21,477 nucleotides of DNA from JAYTJL01 sp043731125 (GCA_043731125.1 JAYTJL010000020.1:1-21477); one strand, 5' to 3'; counted from the stretch's first letter, positions 14,463-20,725 are shown. The notes: a model not told the origin generated them from the sequence alone. A program made the numbers and translations.

Positions 14463-15161
14463 CTACTTTTCCTGCTGAATCAAACCAAGCAAGATAGCAT
14501 ATTTGCCCAAGTCTCTGAGCCGAATTTCTTGTTTTCCAATCCAGTCAAAGAATTCTCGTATTCTCTGTTCTTGGTCGGTATTCAGTGGCTTCAACTGACT
14601 GTATTTGTCTAAATACATTTCTTGGTCTGCAAGTGACAAAAGTGTATTAACATCCATTCCTGGTTGCATTACGCTTACACCGATGGCTAAGCTAACGCCA
14701 GAATCTTTCAAATGTTCATTACCTGGTGATGCTATGAACTCGTCAAACGTTTGGCGTATTCGCTCAGAAACAACAATAGCACCGGAGTCGTCTGTGTCAC
14801 AAAGGACACAGAATTCGTCGCCACCGAGTCGACCAGCATCAATAACTAGGCTCGGTACAATATCATTCGTGTTCTGAGCTTCCAGGTGTGTCTCCCTCCG
14901 CTCCACAACATCTTGAGCCCTACCAAGACCCGGTAATTGCCTAAACTGGTTCTGTATAACATCTCGCAATCCGTCTAGTGCACGATCGCCTTCAGCGTGT
15001 CCATAAGTATCGTTGACTGGCTTCAGATGATTTAGGTCAATAAAGATAGCAGCAAGAGGGATACCCTGCTCGTAAAACTGTTGAGCACGTCTATCAGCTG
15101 CTATATGAAAGTCATCCCGATCCTTAATGGGTGGCCTGCCAAGATCTGTCTCATTGTTCAT
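14463..15161 (-). CDS. GGDEF-domain protein (putative diguanylate cyclase)
   Basis: A soluble protein of 232 residues with a single GGDEF domain that would make cyclic di-GMP from two GTP. Seen motifs: FIDLNHLKPVNDTYGHAEGDRAL (substrate and metal site), the A-site GGDEF intact in RLGGDEFCVLCD, and SLAIGVSVMQPG late in the domain. There is no RxxD inhibitory site upstream of GGDEF. There is an insert of about 20 residues before the A-site. No sensor or membrane segment is present; about 30 residues at the N-terminus and a C-terminal helical tail flank the domain. I chose ATG 15161. The in-frame TTG at 15200 coincides with a -35 box, and ATG 15170 is one base from the -10. Activity as a cyclase is inferred. 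Confidence 0.82.
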   Translation of the reverse strand: MNNETDLGRPPIKDRDDFHIAADRRAQQFYEQGIPLAAIFIDLNHLKPVNDTYGHAEGDRALDGLRDVIQNQFRQLPGLGRAQDVVERRETHLEAQNTNDIVPSLVIDAGRLGGDEFCVLCDTDDSGAIVVSERIRQTFDEFIASPGNEHLKDSGVSLAIGVSVMQPGMDVNTLLSLADQEMYLDKYSQLKPLNTDQEQRIREFFDWIGKQEIRLRDLGKYAILLGLIQQEK

Positions 15162-15171
15162 AAGTCGCATA

Positions 15172-15200
15172 ACTATATCAACATTCACTACTTTTGTCAA
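15172..15200 (-). promoter_or_regulatory. Promoter of the GGDEF gene
   Basis: On the minus strand TTGACA (15195-15200), a 17-base spacer and TATAGT (15172-15177), with an upstream TGn, form a near-ideal extended -10 promoter. The -10 ends 10 bases before ATG 15161, giving a leaderless or nearly leaderless message and excluding the longer annotated-looking starts. Confidence 0.75.
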
Positions 15201-15255
15201 TTACTTGCGTTTAGTTTTAGGAGTACTAGAATATAAGTAGGTCACAAATATAAAA

Positions 15256-15843
15256 ATGCGAATATTAGTAGTAGACAACAACACTGTTCATAAAAATGCT
15301 CTAGCGCATTCTTTAAGTGGACATCAGATAGAAATCCAAACATACAAGCCCGGCATAAACTTTAATAGTGAAGACAAAGACCTGATTATACTTTCAGGCG
15401 GTGGTGGTGCTGGCCGGGAGATTCGCGATTATTACAGAGGGAATACACTGTGGTATCAAGATCAGATTGATTTTGTTAAAGGAGTTGACAAACCAATTCT
15501 TGGAATTTGCATGGGCTTTGAAATTATTTGCCACGCATTTGGGGGCTCTGTCGTGGAAATGGATAGTGTAATAGAAGGCATGAAGCCTATTTCTACAACT
15601 AGCCGTGGTGGCAAGTTGCTAAAAACCAAGAAGTTACATCAGCAAAAAGCCCACAAGTGGCACGTAGAAGAGACACCAGAAGGGTTTGAGGAAATTGCAA
15701 AGTCAGATAGTGGGGTTGAGTTAATAATGCACCAAGAAAAACCAATACTCGCATCGCAATTTCACCCCGAAGTACAACATGGTACATTTAGACTCCAAGC
15801 TCTTAGCGAGATTCTGCTAAATCACAATAAGACAATAGGTTGA
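15256..15843 (+). CDS. Class I glutamine amidotransferase-fold protein A (195 aa)
   Basis: A stand-alone GATase1 domain. The nucleophile elbow GICMGFEI holds the catalytic cysteine (about residue 91), and the FHPEV motif near the end supplies His and Glu, so the triad is intact. LIILSGGGG at about 45-54 forms the oxyanion-type loop. There is no synthase domain attached, so it may act with a separate ligase or as a gamma-glutamyl hydrolase (PuuD-like) or similar. The protein resembles the second GATase at 18166 (both begin with a VVDNxT motif, share DLIxLSG, GxC and FHPE), so the two are paralogues. Divergently transcribed from the GGDEF gene. No Shine-Dalgarno is visible. Confidence 0.85.
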   Translation: MRILVVDNNTVHKNALAHSLSGHQIEIQTYKPGINFNSEDKDLIILSGGGGAGREIRDYYRGNTLWYQDQIDFVKGVDKPILGICMGFEIICHAFGGSVVEMDSVIEGMKPISTTSRGGKLLKTKKLHQQKAHKWHVEETPEGFEEIAKSDSGVELIMHQEKPILASQFHPEVQHGTFRLQALSEILLNHNKTIG

Positions 15844-15880
15844 TTTTGAAAATGAACGGTCTAAAATTAACATAAAAGTA

Positions 15881-16021
15881 ATGACAAAAGATATAAAAAA
15901 CCAAAACTCCCGACAAAGTTCGGGTCAAGACGGATTCATACCAATGCTAATTGCGCTTCTGCTAATTGTCGGCGCAATAATCTACTTCGCCGTAATTCGC
16001 GTTCAAAACGCCCAGAACTAA
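15881..16021 (+). CDS. Small single-span membrane protein (46 aa)
   Basis: A short gene: ATG at 15881, TAA at 16019-16021. The N-terminal 20 residues are polar (MTKDIKNQNSRQSSGQDG), then FIPMLIALLLIVGAIIYFAV forms one membrane helix, followed by a short basic/Gln tail (IRVQNAQN). I recall similar tiny proteins in Saccharibacteria with a G-FIPMLI start. Residues 10-17 are encoded by a hairpin-forming sequence related to the SSGQ repeat (15908-15929). It lies between the GATase and the amidohydrolase-like gene; it may anchor something at the membrane. Function unknown. Confidence 0.65.
   Translation: MTKDIKNQNSRQSSGQDGFIPMLIALLLIVGAIIYFAVIRVQNAQN
15908..15929 (+). repeat. Repeat-related hairpin sequence in the 46-aa gene
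   Basis: CCCGA-caaagt-TCGGG (15909-15924) is a perfect 5-bp inverted repeat, followed by TCAAG. It aligns with the grpE repeat CGACAAGCTCAGGGCAAG with one insertion and three changes, and again reads SSGQ, here in another codon phase. Confidence 0.4.
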
Positions 16022-16065
16022 CCACTCCAGACTGGATGCGCCCCGAGGGAAGCTATTACGACACG

Positions 16066-16099
16066 TTGCGATTCATTAATAATATGGTATAATCTATTA
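16066..16099 (+). promoter_or_regulatory. Leaderless promoter of the amidohydrolase-like gene
   Basis: TTGCGA (16066-16071), a 16-base spacer and an extended -10 TGGTATAAT (16085-16093). The -10 ends 6 bases before the ATG at 16100, so transcription should start on the A of the start codon. No Shine-Dalgarno. Confidence 0.7.
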
Positions 16100-17053
16100 A
16101 TGAGCTCACAGGAAGTTACTTTTAATTGTAGTCGTGAAGATGCACGCGCCTATCGGCTTTCAAGAAAAACCAATGACGGCAACTTTTCGCTTTATCCGGG
16201 CATAATTACAGTAAATCCTGATAGTGCCAGCCATACCCACAAGAATCTATGGGAAACCGAAGAAACACTGGTACCTAGCAGAGACTATGTGAGAGGCAGT
16301 GCAGCCCATGATAATCATATTCTGCCAATCAGTGGCGGGGATAGAGTACTTATCACAGCCGAACATGCTACACAGCAGATCCGAACACGCGCGGATGGCT
16401 CTAAATTCGAAAAAGAGGAAGATGAAGGCACTGGCGCGCTTGCGTATGTCGTTGCAACGCAAACTAAATCCAGTGCTCTCATAGCAATAGGACGACAGAC
16501 TGGTGACCCCAATAACGATGCCGAGCACACCTTTAAAGAGGAAATAGAAAAGATTACAGCATTGCCCGTAAATGAAGCGTTTTTATCCGTTCATGGAATC
16601 AGCCGAGCGATAGCTTCTGATGCCCAGAGCCCGATTGGGTATTCTGTTTTTCTTGGTTATGGAGATACTCCGTCGGATGCCAGCCGAACTTTGGCGCATG
16701 ATTACTTAGAACCAGCCGCTAAAGATATGGGGCTAACGATTGGTACTAATCAGCGCTTCATATCTTTTAATGCAGAAACCAACTATCCGTTGCGCAAGAT
16801 AGTTGATAAATCGCTCGTAACAAGAGTTTTTAAGGCGTCGGGTAACACAAGTAGAGCTTATGCTGAAAGTGTTGCTAGAAATCACGGAAAAGAAGATTAC
16901 GTCGCATTACAGATTGAATTAAGCGCTGTCTTGAGATGCCTGCAAGATGAAAGTATCTGGTCGACCCAGGAAGATCGCGAGCTGGGTGCATGGCTTGGTT
17001 ATCAGTTTCTAAAAACAGCCGTTGAGAGTGTAGAAAAATTACGACACCCCTGA
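16100..17053 (+). CDS. N-formylglutamate amidohydrolase-like protein (317 aa)
   Basis: Tentatively a member of the FGase / zinc-carboxypeptidase-like fold. The stretch RVLITAEHATQQIR (about residues 82-95) gives a metal-ligand-like histidine. EDEGTGALAYVVA supplies acidic residues, FLSVHGISRA (about 161-170) a second histidine, and ALQIELSAVLR (about 273-283) the glutamate expected in a QxELS motif near the end of the family. The protein is soluble, without signal peptide. If right, it would hydrolyse an N-acyl or gamma-glutamyl amide. Its neighbours (two GATase-fold proteins and rimK) also deal with glutamate amides, which supports the call. I am not sure; another metallohydrolase family is possible. 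The final codons overlap a repeat-like CCCTGAGCCTGAGGG. Confidence 0.5.
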   Translation: MSSQEVTFNCSREDARAYRLSRKTNDGNFSLYPGIITVNPDSASHTHKNLWETEETLVPSRDYVRGSAAHDNHILPISGGDRVLITAEHATQQIRTRADGSKFEKEEDEGTGALAYVVATQTKSSALIAIGRQTGDPNNDAEHTFKEEIEKITALPVNEAFLSVHGISRAIASDAQSPIGYSVFLGYGDTPSDASRTLAHDYLEPAAKDMGLTIGTNQRFISFNAETNYPLRKIVDKSLVTRVFKASGNTSRAYAESVARNHGKEDYVALQIELSAVLRCLQDESIWSTQEDRELGAWLGYQFLKTAVESVEKLRHP

Positions 17054-17062
17054 GCCTGAGGG
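17048..17062 (-). repeat. Partial reverse copy of the SSGQ repeat over a stop codon
   Basis: CCCTGAGCCTGAGGG is the reverse orientation of the dnaK copy (CCCTGAGCCTG-TCGA-AGGG) with TCGA absent. It supplies the TGA stop (17051-17053) of the preceding gene. A 4-bp CCCT/AGGG stem is possible. Confidence 0.4.
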
Positions 17063-17127
17063 AAACATTCCATCTGCCAGGTAGCTATTTGTAGACGATA
17101 TGTCTGGGTGATTTATAATAATGTATA

Positions 17128-17167
17128 TTGAAAAATCTTGTTGAATATGATATAATCAACAAGATTT
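17128..17167 (+). promoter_or_regulatory. rimK promoter inside a 12-bp perfect inverted repeat (operator)
   Basis: A strong promoter: TTGAAA (17128-17133), a 17-base spacer and TATAAT (17151-17156), with TGA upstream of the -10. Around it lies AAATCTTGTTGA (17133-17144), 11 bases, and TCAACAAGATTT (17156-17167), a perfect 12-bp inverted repeat centred on the -10. It looks like an operator for a dimeric regulator that would block RNA polymerase. A regulator gene is not visible nearby. Confidence 0.8.
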
Positions 17168-17171
17168 ACGA

Positions 17172-17208
17172 GCGTGCTAGACTGTAAACGACACGCCTAA
17201 AATTTTTT
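17172..17208 (+). other. Leader hairpin followed by a U-run before rimK
   Basis: GCGTG (17172-17176) pairs with CACGC (17192-17196) around a 15-base loop, and six T (17203-17208) follow after a short A-rich link, upstream of the rimK ribosome binding site. It could be a weak leader terminator/attenuator. The stem is short and the gap to the T-run is long, so this is uncertain. Confidence 0.25.
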
Positions 17209-17234
17209 ACAACAGACGGAGAAAGGACGGCACT

Positions 17235-18143
17235 ATGAACATCGCTATATTAGCAAGACCAAACCGTAAAAACGGAGCAGAACGCTTGGTTCAAGCCGCA
17301 AAAAAACGTGGCCATAAGGCGCTAATTATTGATTACACACAGTGCTATTGCAACGTTGAAAAGTCCAAGCCGCAAATTTTCTACAATGGCGAACCTCTTC
17401 CGAAGTTTGATGCTGTGATACCTAGAATATCTATAGCAAGTCAGTCATATGGAAGCGCTGTAATACGTCAATTTGAAATGATGGGTACTTTTACCACTAC
17501 CGGTTCACTTGCTTTTATACGCGCACGTGACAAGCTGCGCAGCATGCAGTTGCTGGCTAGGTATGACATAGACATCCCACGTACGGTTGTCGCTCGTGAG
17601 ACTAAAGACGTTGACGAGCTAATAAGAATGGTGGGTGGTGCGCCTCTAATAATAAAGATTGCAAAGGGTAGCCAGGGAGTTGGAGTGGTGTTGGCTGAGA
17701 CCAAAAAGGCTGCAAAGTCTATAATTCAGGCCTTCTATTCACAGAATGTGAACATCCTTGTACAAGAATTTATTGCAGAAGCTGGTGGTGAGGATATCCG
17801 TGTCTTTGTAGTCGACGGTAAGGTTGTTGCGGCCATGAAGCGCAAGACTCTTGACGAAGACGAATTCCGCTCAAACATCAACCTTGGTGGCGTAGGAGAA
17901 CAAGTAACCCTCACAAAAAAAGAAAGAATTGCCGCAATTAAGGCAGCCAAGGTAATGCACTTACCCATTGCTGGAGTAGACATATTGCGCTCCAACAGAG
18001 GTCCGCTGGTTATGGAAGTTAACGCATTCCCAATGCTTAGCGGAATTGAAGCAACTACCAAATTAGATGTTGCTGGTGACATTATTGACTATGTTGAAAG
18101 AAGCGTCGGCGTCAAACCAAAACGTGACAAAATTGGTGCCTAG
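17235..18143 (+). CDS. rimK: RimK, ribosomal protein S6 / alpha-L-glutamate ligase
   Basis: An ATP-grasp ligase that adds glutamates to the C-terminus of a protein; in E. coli the target is ribosomal protein S6, and it can also make poly-alpha-glutamate. The likeness to E. coli RimK runs the whole length: FDAVIPRI, RQFEMMG, RARDKLRSMQLLARYDID, MVGGAPLIIKIAKGSQGVGVVLAET (ATP loop), ILVQEFI, EDIRVFVVDGKVVAAMKR, AGVDILRSNRGPLVMEVNAFP and GIEATTKLDVAGDII. The length is 302 residues against about 300. The usual EVNASPGLxG is EVNAFPMLSG here. The start has a good Shine-Dalgarno (GGAGAAAGGA at about 17219-17228). It is followed 22 bases later by a GATase-fold gene. Confidence 0.95.
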   Translation: MNIAILARPNRKNGAERLVQAAKKRGHKALIIDYTQCYCNVEKSKPQIFYNGEPLPKFDAVIPRISIASQSYGSAVIRQFEMMGTFTTTGSLAFIRARDKLRSMQLLARYDIDIPRTVVARETKDVDELIRMVGGAPLIIKIAKGSQGVGVVLAETKKAAKSIIQAFYSQNVNILVQEFIAEAGGEDIRVFVVDGKVVAAMKRKTLDEDEFRSNINLGGVGEQVTLTKKERIAAIKAAKVMHLPIAGVDILRSNRGPLVMEVNAFPMLSGIEATTKLDVAGDIIDYVERSVGVKPKRDKIGA

Positions 18144-18165
18144 CCAAGACGCAATTACAAAACCC

Positions 18166-18762
18166 ATGAAAGTTTTAGTAGTAGACAATGGCACCCATTA
18201 CAAGAAAAGACTAACCAATCTTTTAAAGGGCTTCGACGTTACTCGAATATCTCACACTGAAATTAATCCAAAAACTCACGCAGTGGGGTTTGATTTAATT
18301 TTGTTGTCTGGAGCGTATGGCAAAGAAAGCATTAAGACCTCTGCTGATACACACTACCGAGATGAACAAGCCCTGATTCGTAGTGCAAAAGTACCAGTCA
18401 TAGGTCTCTGCTACGCGGCTCAACTGATTGCATATATGTACGGCGCAAAACTGTCTACTGTGCCAGAAGATGGTCGGCGTATAAAAGGGCTCAAGCGAAT
18501 TTGGAATGTTAAGAAAACTCCGTTTGATTTTTTCCCATACTACGGCGGATGGGTATGGGCGTCTCAGAGATGGAGAATAACAGAACTGCCGGATGCTTTG
18601 GAGTGCTGGTGCGCCAGCAATGAGGGTGTTGAAGTTTTCAAACACAAAAAAAAGCCCATCTATGGATTACAGTTTCACCCCGAAAGACGGGCCGAAAATA
18701 ACCACGGCAGCCAAATTCTTGGTAAAATACTAGAAATTGAATTTGGTAAAAAACACCTTTGA
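18166..18762 (+). CDS. Class I glutamine amidotransferase-fold protein B (198 aa)
   Basis: A second stand-alone GATase1 domain. It has the start MKVLVVDNGTHYKKRL, a DLILLSGAYG loop, the nucleophile elbow GLCYAAQL with cysteine (about residue 83), and LQFHPERR with the His/Glu pair. A Trp-rich segment near residues 122-145 (YYGGWVWASQRW) is absent from protein A and could shape a different substrate pocket. I chose ATG 18166, since the conserved start matches protein A and earlier in-frame ATGs fall inside rimK. It is probably co-transcribed with rimK (22-base gap), and the next gene's TTG start overlaps its stop. It could hydrolyse gamma-glutamyl products or supply an activity to RimK; unproven. 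Confidence 0.82.
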   Translation: MKVLVVDNGTHYKKRLTNLLKGFDVTRISHTEINPKTHAVGFDLILLSGAYGKESIKTSADTHYRDEQALIRSAKVPVIGLCYAAQLIAYMYGAKLSTVPEDGRRIKGLKRIWNVKKTPFDFFPYYGGWVWASQRWRITELPDALECWCASNEGVEVFKHKKKPIYGLQFHPERRAENNHGSQILGKILEIEFGKKHL

Positions 18763-19241
18763 AAGCAATAAAAAATTTTAGAGTTCTAGCAATTGTACTA
18801 GCGGTGGTGGCCGTAGGGGCTTTCGCTGCACTTCAACAAAACGCGTCTCCGGATGCAACAGGCAAGTGTGGCCCCTACCGGAATGATAAGTCTGTTATTA
18901 TCTCTGGTCAGACATTTAAGACAGAGGTAGTAACTACTAAAAAAGAACAAGCCACCGGCCTCAGCAACCGACCGTGTATAGAGCCAGATCAGGCTATGAT
19001 GTTTGTGTTTGATACTCCAGGCCAGTATGCGATTTGGATGAAAGAAATGAAGTTTCCTATTGATGTGCTTTGGGTATCACCAGATAAGAAAGTGGTAGGT
19101 ATAGAGCGAGGGGTAGAGCCCAGCACTTACCCAGATAGTTTTGCAAATAAAGATCAGCCAGCAACCCATATATTAGAACTTAAAAGTGGTCGCGCTAAAC
19201 AACTAGATGTAAAAATCGGTACAAAAGTAGAAATCCGGTAA
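18759..19241 (+). CDS. DUF192 family exported protein (160 aa)
   Basis: An N-terminal hydrophobic segment (about residues 9-26) is a signal or membrane anchor, and the rest is a DUF192 domain. Its pattern can be seen as EVVTTKKEQATGLSNRPCI, MMFVFDTPGQYAIWMKEMKFPIDVLWVSPDKKVV and ILELKSGRAKQLDVKIGTKVEI. DUF192 proteins are small beta-barrels of unknown role, usually outside the cytoplasm. Translation starts with TTG overlapping the TGA of the previous gene (TTGA), a coupled start without a Shine-Dalgarno, so I rate the exact start at moderate confidence. Two cysteines (KCGPY and RPCIE) might pair. No clear terminator follows. Confidence 0.87.
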   Translation: MKAIKNFRVLAIVLAVVAVGAFAALQQNASPDATGKCGPYRNDKSVIISGQTFKTEVVTTKKEQATGLSNRPCIEPDQAMMFVFDTPGQYAIWMKEMKFPIDVLWVSPDKKVVGIERGVEPSTYPDSFANKDQPATHILELKSGRAKQLDVKIGTKVEIR

Positions 19242-19263
19242 TAGTAATCAGCCAACCAGATAT

Positions 19264-19285
19264 AATACTTGACTTGTTAAGTATT
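19264..19285 (+). other. Hairpin after the DUF192 gene
   Basis: AATACTT-gacttgtt-AAGTATT is a perfect 7-bp stem with an 8-base loop, 22 bases after the DUF192 stop. It is AU-rich and followed only by TCTAG, so it is a weak terminator or RNA end-protecting stem at best. Confidence 0.4.
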
Positions 19286-19344
19286 TCTAGCAATGACACA
19301 AACAATCATCAAGCCCTAAGTCCTTAAGGTTTCATCTGTTTTTA

Positions 19345-19359
19345 TGGTAAAATCGCAGA
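19345..19359 (+). promoter_or_regulatory. Extended -10 of a likely leaderless promoter
   Basis: TGGTAAAAT (19345-19353) is an extended -10 and ends 6 bases before the ATG at 19360, the same geometry as at 16088. No clear -35 is seen. Confidence 0.5.
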
Positions 19360-19836
19360 ATGACTGACGTTGTGCTTGTGGCTATGATTGCTAGCCCACT
19401 GCTAATAACATTTTTGCTAAAGTCAGATGCGGCTTTGTCTTTTTTGGTGCTTTGTCTTGGGTTTGTGCTCAGTACGTCTGTAATTGGAGACCTGAAACAG
19501 CTTCTTAGCCAGACTAATTTGTCTGTAACTGAAAGCACGCTGGGGTTGGTGTTAATTTTAATTCCTTTTATTTTGACTATGCTGCTAACGCGAAAGACGG
19601 CAGGTAAGGGGTTTAAATTCTCGCTTCATCTGATTACCGCGGCGAGTGCGGGTTGTTTGTTGGCGCTGTCTTTAGGCCCGGTGATCAATACTTCATCAAT
19701 GATCAACCTGTTTGACTCGCAAGTCTGGCAACAACTAGACAACTACCAATCGGTAATTATTGGTGTTGGTGCAATTACTACATTAATGCTTGTCTGGACA
19801 AAAGCACTGAAAAAATCCAGCAAGAAAAAACACTGA
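19360..19836 (+). CDS. Multi-pass membrane protein of unknown function (158 aa)
   Basis: Four hydrophobic segments are visible: about residues 4-20, 25-42, 60-78 and 87-105, with a possible fifth at about 128-146, and a very basic C-terminal tail (KKSSKKKH) that should stay in the cytoplasm. No signature residues are recognised. It is too small for a transporter and may be a membrane adaptor. It is predicted to be leaderless. It is tail-to-tail with the ATP-grasp gene, sharing a hairpin that overlaps the latter's stop codon. Confidence 0.75.
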   Translation: MTDVVLVAMIASPLLITFLLKSDAALSFLVLCLGFVLSTSVIGDLKQLLSQTNLSVTESTLGLVLILIPFILTMLLTRKTAGKGFKFSLHLITAASAGCLLALSLGPVINTSSMINLFDSQVWQQLDNYQSVIIGVGAITTLMLVWTKALKKSSKKKH

Positions 19837-19851
19837 CACCGCTAGCGTCAG
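19825..19851 (-). terminator. Terminator overlapping the minus-strand ATP-grasp stop
   Basis: CTGAC...GTCAG (19833-19837 with 19847-19851) encloses the palindrome GCTAGC. On the minus strand the stem is followed by TG and six T (plus-strand A-run 19825-19830), which fits an intrinsic terminator. The stop codon of the minus-strand gene (19848-19850) lies in the stem. The plus-strand side has a poorer T-run further on. Confidence 0.6.
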
Positions 19852-20612
19852 AGAGAGTAGTTTTTCACTAGCTGCTCAATATATATTTTCATCATTTCAG
19901 TTGGAGGTCCTTCGTCGGGTACTTCAAACTTATCAATACCAGGTGCTGAGTTAATCTCTAAAATGAATTGTTCGTTCCGTTCGGTCACCAAAAAATCAAC
20001 AACACAGAACTGCAGACCAATAACTTCGGCTGCTTTTATTGCTTGCTGTATTAGTGTTTTATCCCATTCGGTTTTGTGCACAGAAACTCTTTTTACGATA
20101 TCAGGGTCATCCATAATAAGGGCATCATAAACCCTAAGATGTACGGCGATAACCTGCCCTGCAACCACGAGAATTCTGGTTTCTTGTCCTTCAATAAATT
20201 TTTCGAGAATCCGGCCTTCAAGATTAATATCGTCTAATTCAAAGCTGCTACTGATAAGCTTAATGTCCTGAGCTTTTTTGCCCTTTATAGGCTTGGCAAT
20301 TATCTTACCGTGGTCTGATAAAAAAGATTGAGCAACACTTGTGTTTGTAGGCAGGCAAAAAGGTATGTTAGGGAGCCCGTTCCTTTCGAATATTACCCTG
20401 GCCATATATTTGTTTTCAGACAGCCAACTAGGCATAACCCAGTTGGGGTTGCTAGACTTATGAAAGACGTATCGTTCTTTGCCGTCGACCTGTATTGATA
20501 AAAGCCCAGCGTCAGAGACTTGCTTGGGCTTCAGACCCATTTTCTTTGCGGTTGCTATGAAAAGATCTATACGTTCTTGATCAAGACTAGGGATATTAAG
20601 ATGATTATTCAT
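19848..20612 (-). CDS. RimK-like ATP-grasp protein (254 aa)
   Basis: An ATP-grasp fold enzyme distinct from rimK: KIIAKPIKGKKAQDI (ATP loop and lysine), ILEKFIEGQETRILVVAGQVIAVHLR (ATP-binding region), and FCVVDFLVTERNEQFILEINSAPGI with the metal-binding glutamate and asparagine (EIN.APG). Such proteins join a carboxylate to an amine using ATP, for example in glutathione, cyanophycin or peptide-tail synthesis; the substrate cannot be told. At 254 residues it is short for a full ATP-grasp ligase, with little pre-ATP-grasp domain. I use ATG 20612. The longer frame to 20663 would run into the tRNA-Lys gene. It lies 18 bases after the tRNA 3' end, so the two are probably co-transcribed, or a TATATA at 20623-20628 starts it. 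Confidence 0.83.
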   Translation of the reverse strand: MNNHLNIPSLDQERIDLFIATAKKMGLKPKQVSDAGLLSIQVDGKERYVFHKSSNPNWVMPSWLSENKYMARVIFERNGLPNIPFCLPTNTSVAQSFLSDHGKIIAKPIKGKKAQDIKLISSSFELDDINLEGRILEKFIEGQETRILVVAGQVIAVHLRVYDALIMDDPDIVKRVSVHKTEWDKTLIQQAIKAAEVIGLQFCVVDFLVTERNEQFILEINSAPGIDKFEVPDEGPPTEMMKIYIEQLVKNYSL

Positions 20613-20630
20613 GGGATGAGGGTATATATT

Positions 20631-20706
20631 TGGAGGGCCCTGCGGGGCTCGAACCCGCGACACGAGGCTTAAAAGGCCTCTGCTCTACCAACTGAGCTAA
20701 GGGCCC
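20631..20706 (-). tRNA. tRNA-Lys, anticodon UUU
   Basis: A full 76-base cloverleaf on the minus strand: acceptor GGGCCCU/AGGGCCC (7 pairs), D-arm GCUC-AGUUGGUA-GAGC, anticodon arm GAGGC-CUUUUAA-GCCUC with anticodon UUU, variable loop GUGUC, T-arm GCGGG-UUCGAGC-CCCGC, and an encoded CCA. The base before CCA (position 73) reads U rather than the A usual in bacterial tRNA-Lys. It reads as a functional gene. Confidence 0.95.
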
Positions 20707-20710
20707 ACGG

Positions 20711-20725
20711 CTCGCCATTAGCGAG
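20711..20725. other. Small inverted repeat at the 5' flank of tRNA-Lys
   Basis: CTCGC-catta-GCGAG is a perfect 5-bp inverted repeat immediately upstream of the tRNA 5' end on the minus strand. It may be part of the precursor leader or of the heptad-style repeat block next to it. Confidence 0.3.

Noticed and set aside
15162..15200. Longer GGDEF protein starting at TTG 15200
   Set aside because: TTGACA there is the -35 of a good promoter with a 17-base spacer to TATAGT; the message begins after it.
18067..18165. Earlier start for the second amidotransferase-fold protein
   Set aside because: It lies inside rimK; the paralogue's conserved start matches ATG 18166.
19301..19335. CCTTAAGG palindrome near 19322 as an operator
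   Set aside because: Only 8 bases, not positioned on a convincing promoter element; expected by chance at this length.
20613..20663. Longer ATP-grasp protein starting at 20663
   Set aside because: The extension would be encoded by the 3' part of tRNA-Lys; the ATG at 20612 is the sensible start.
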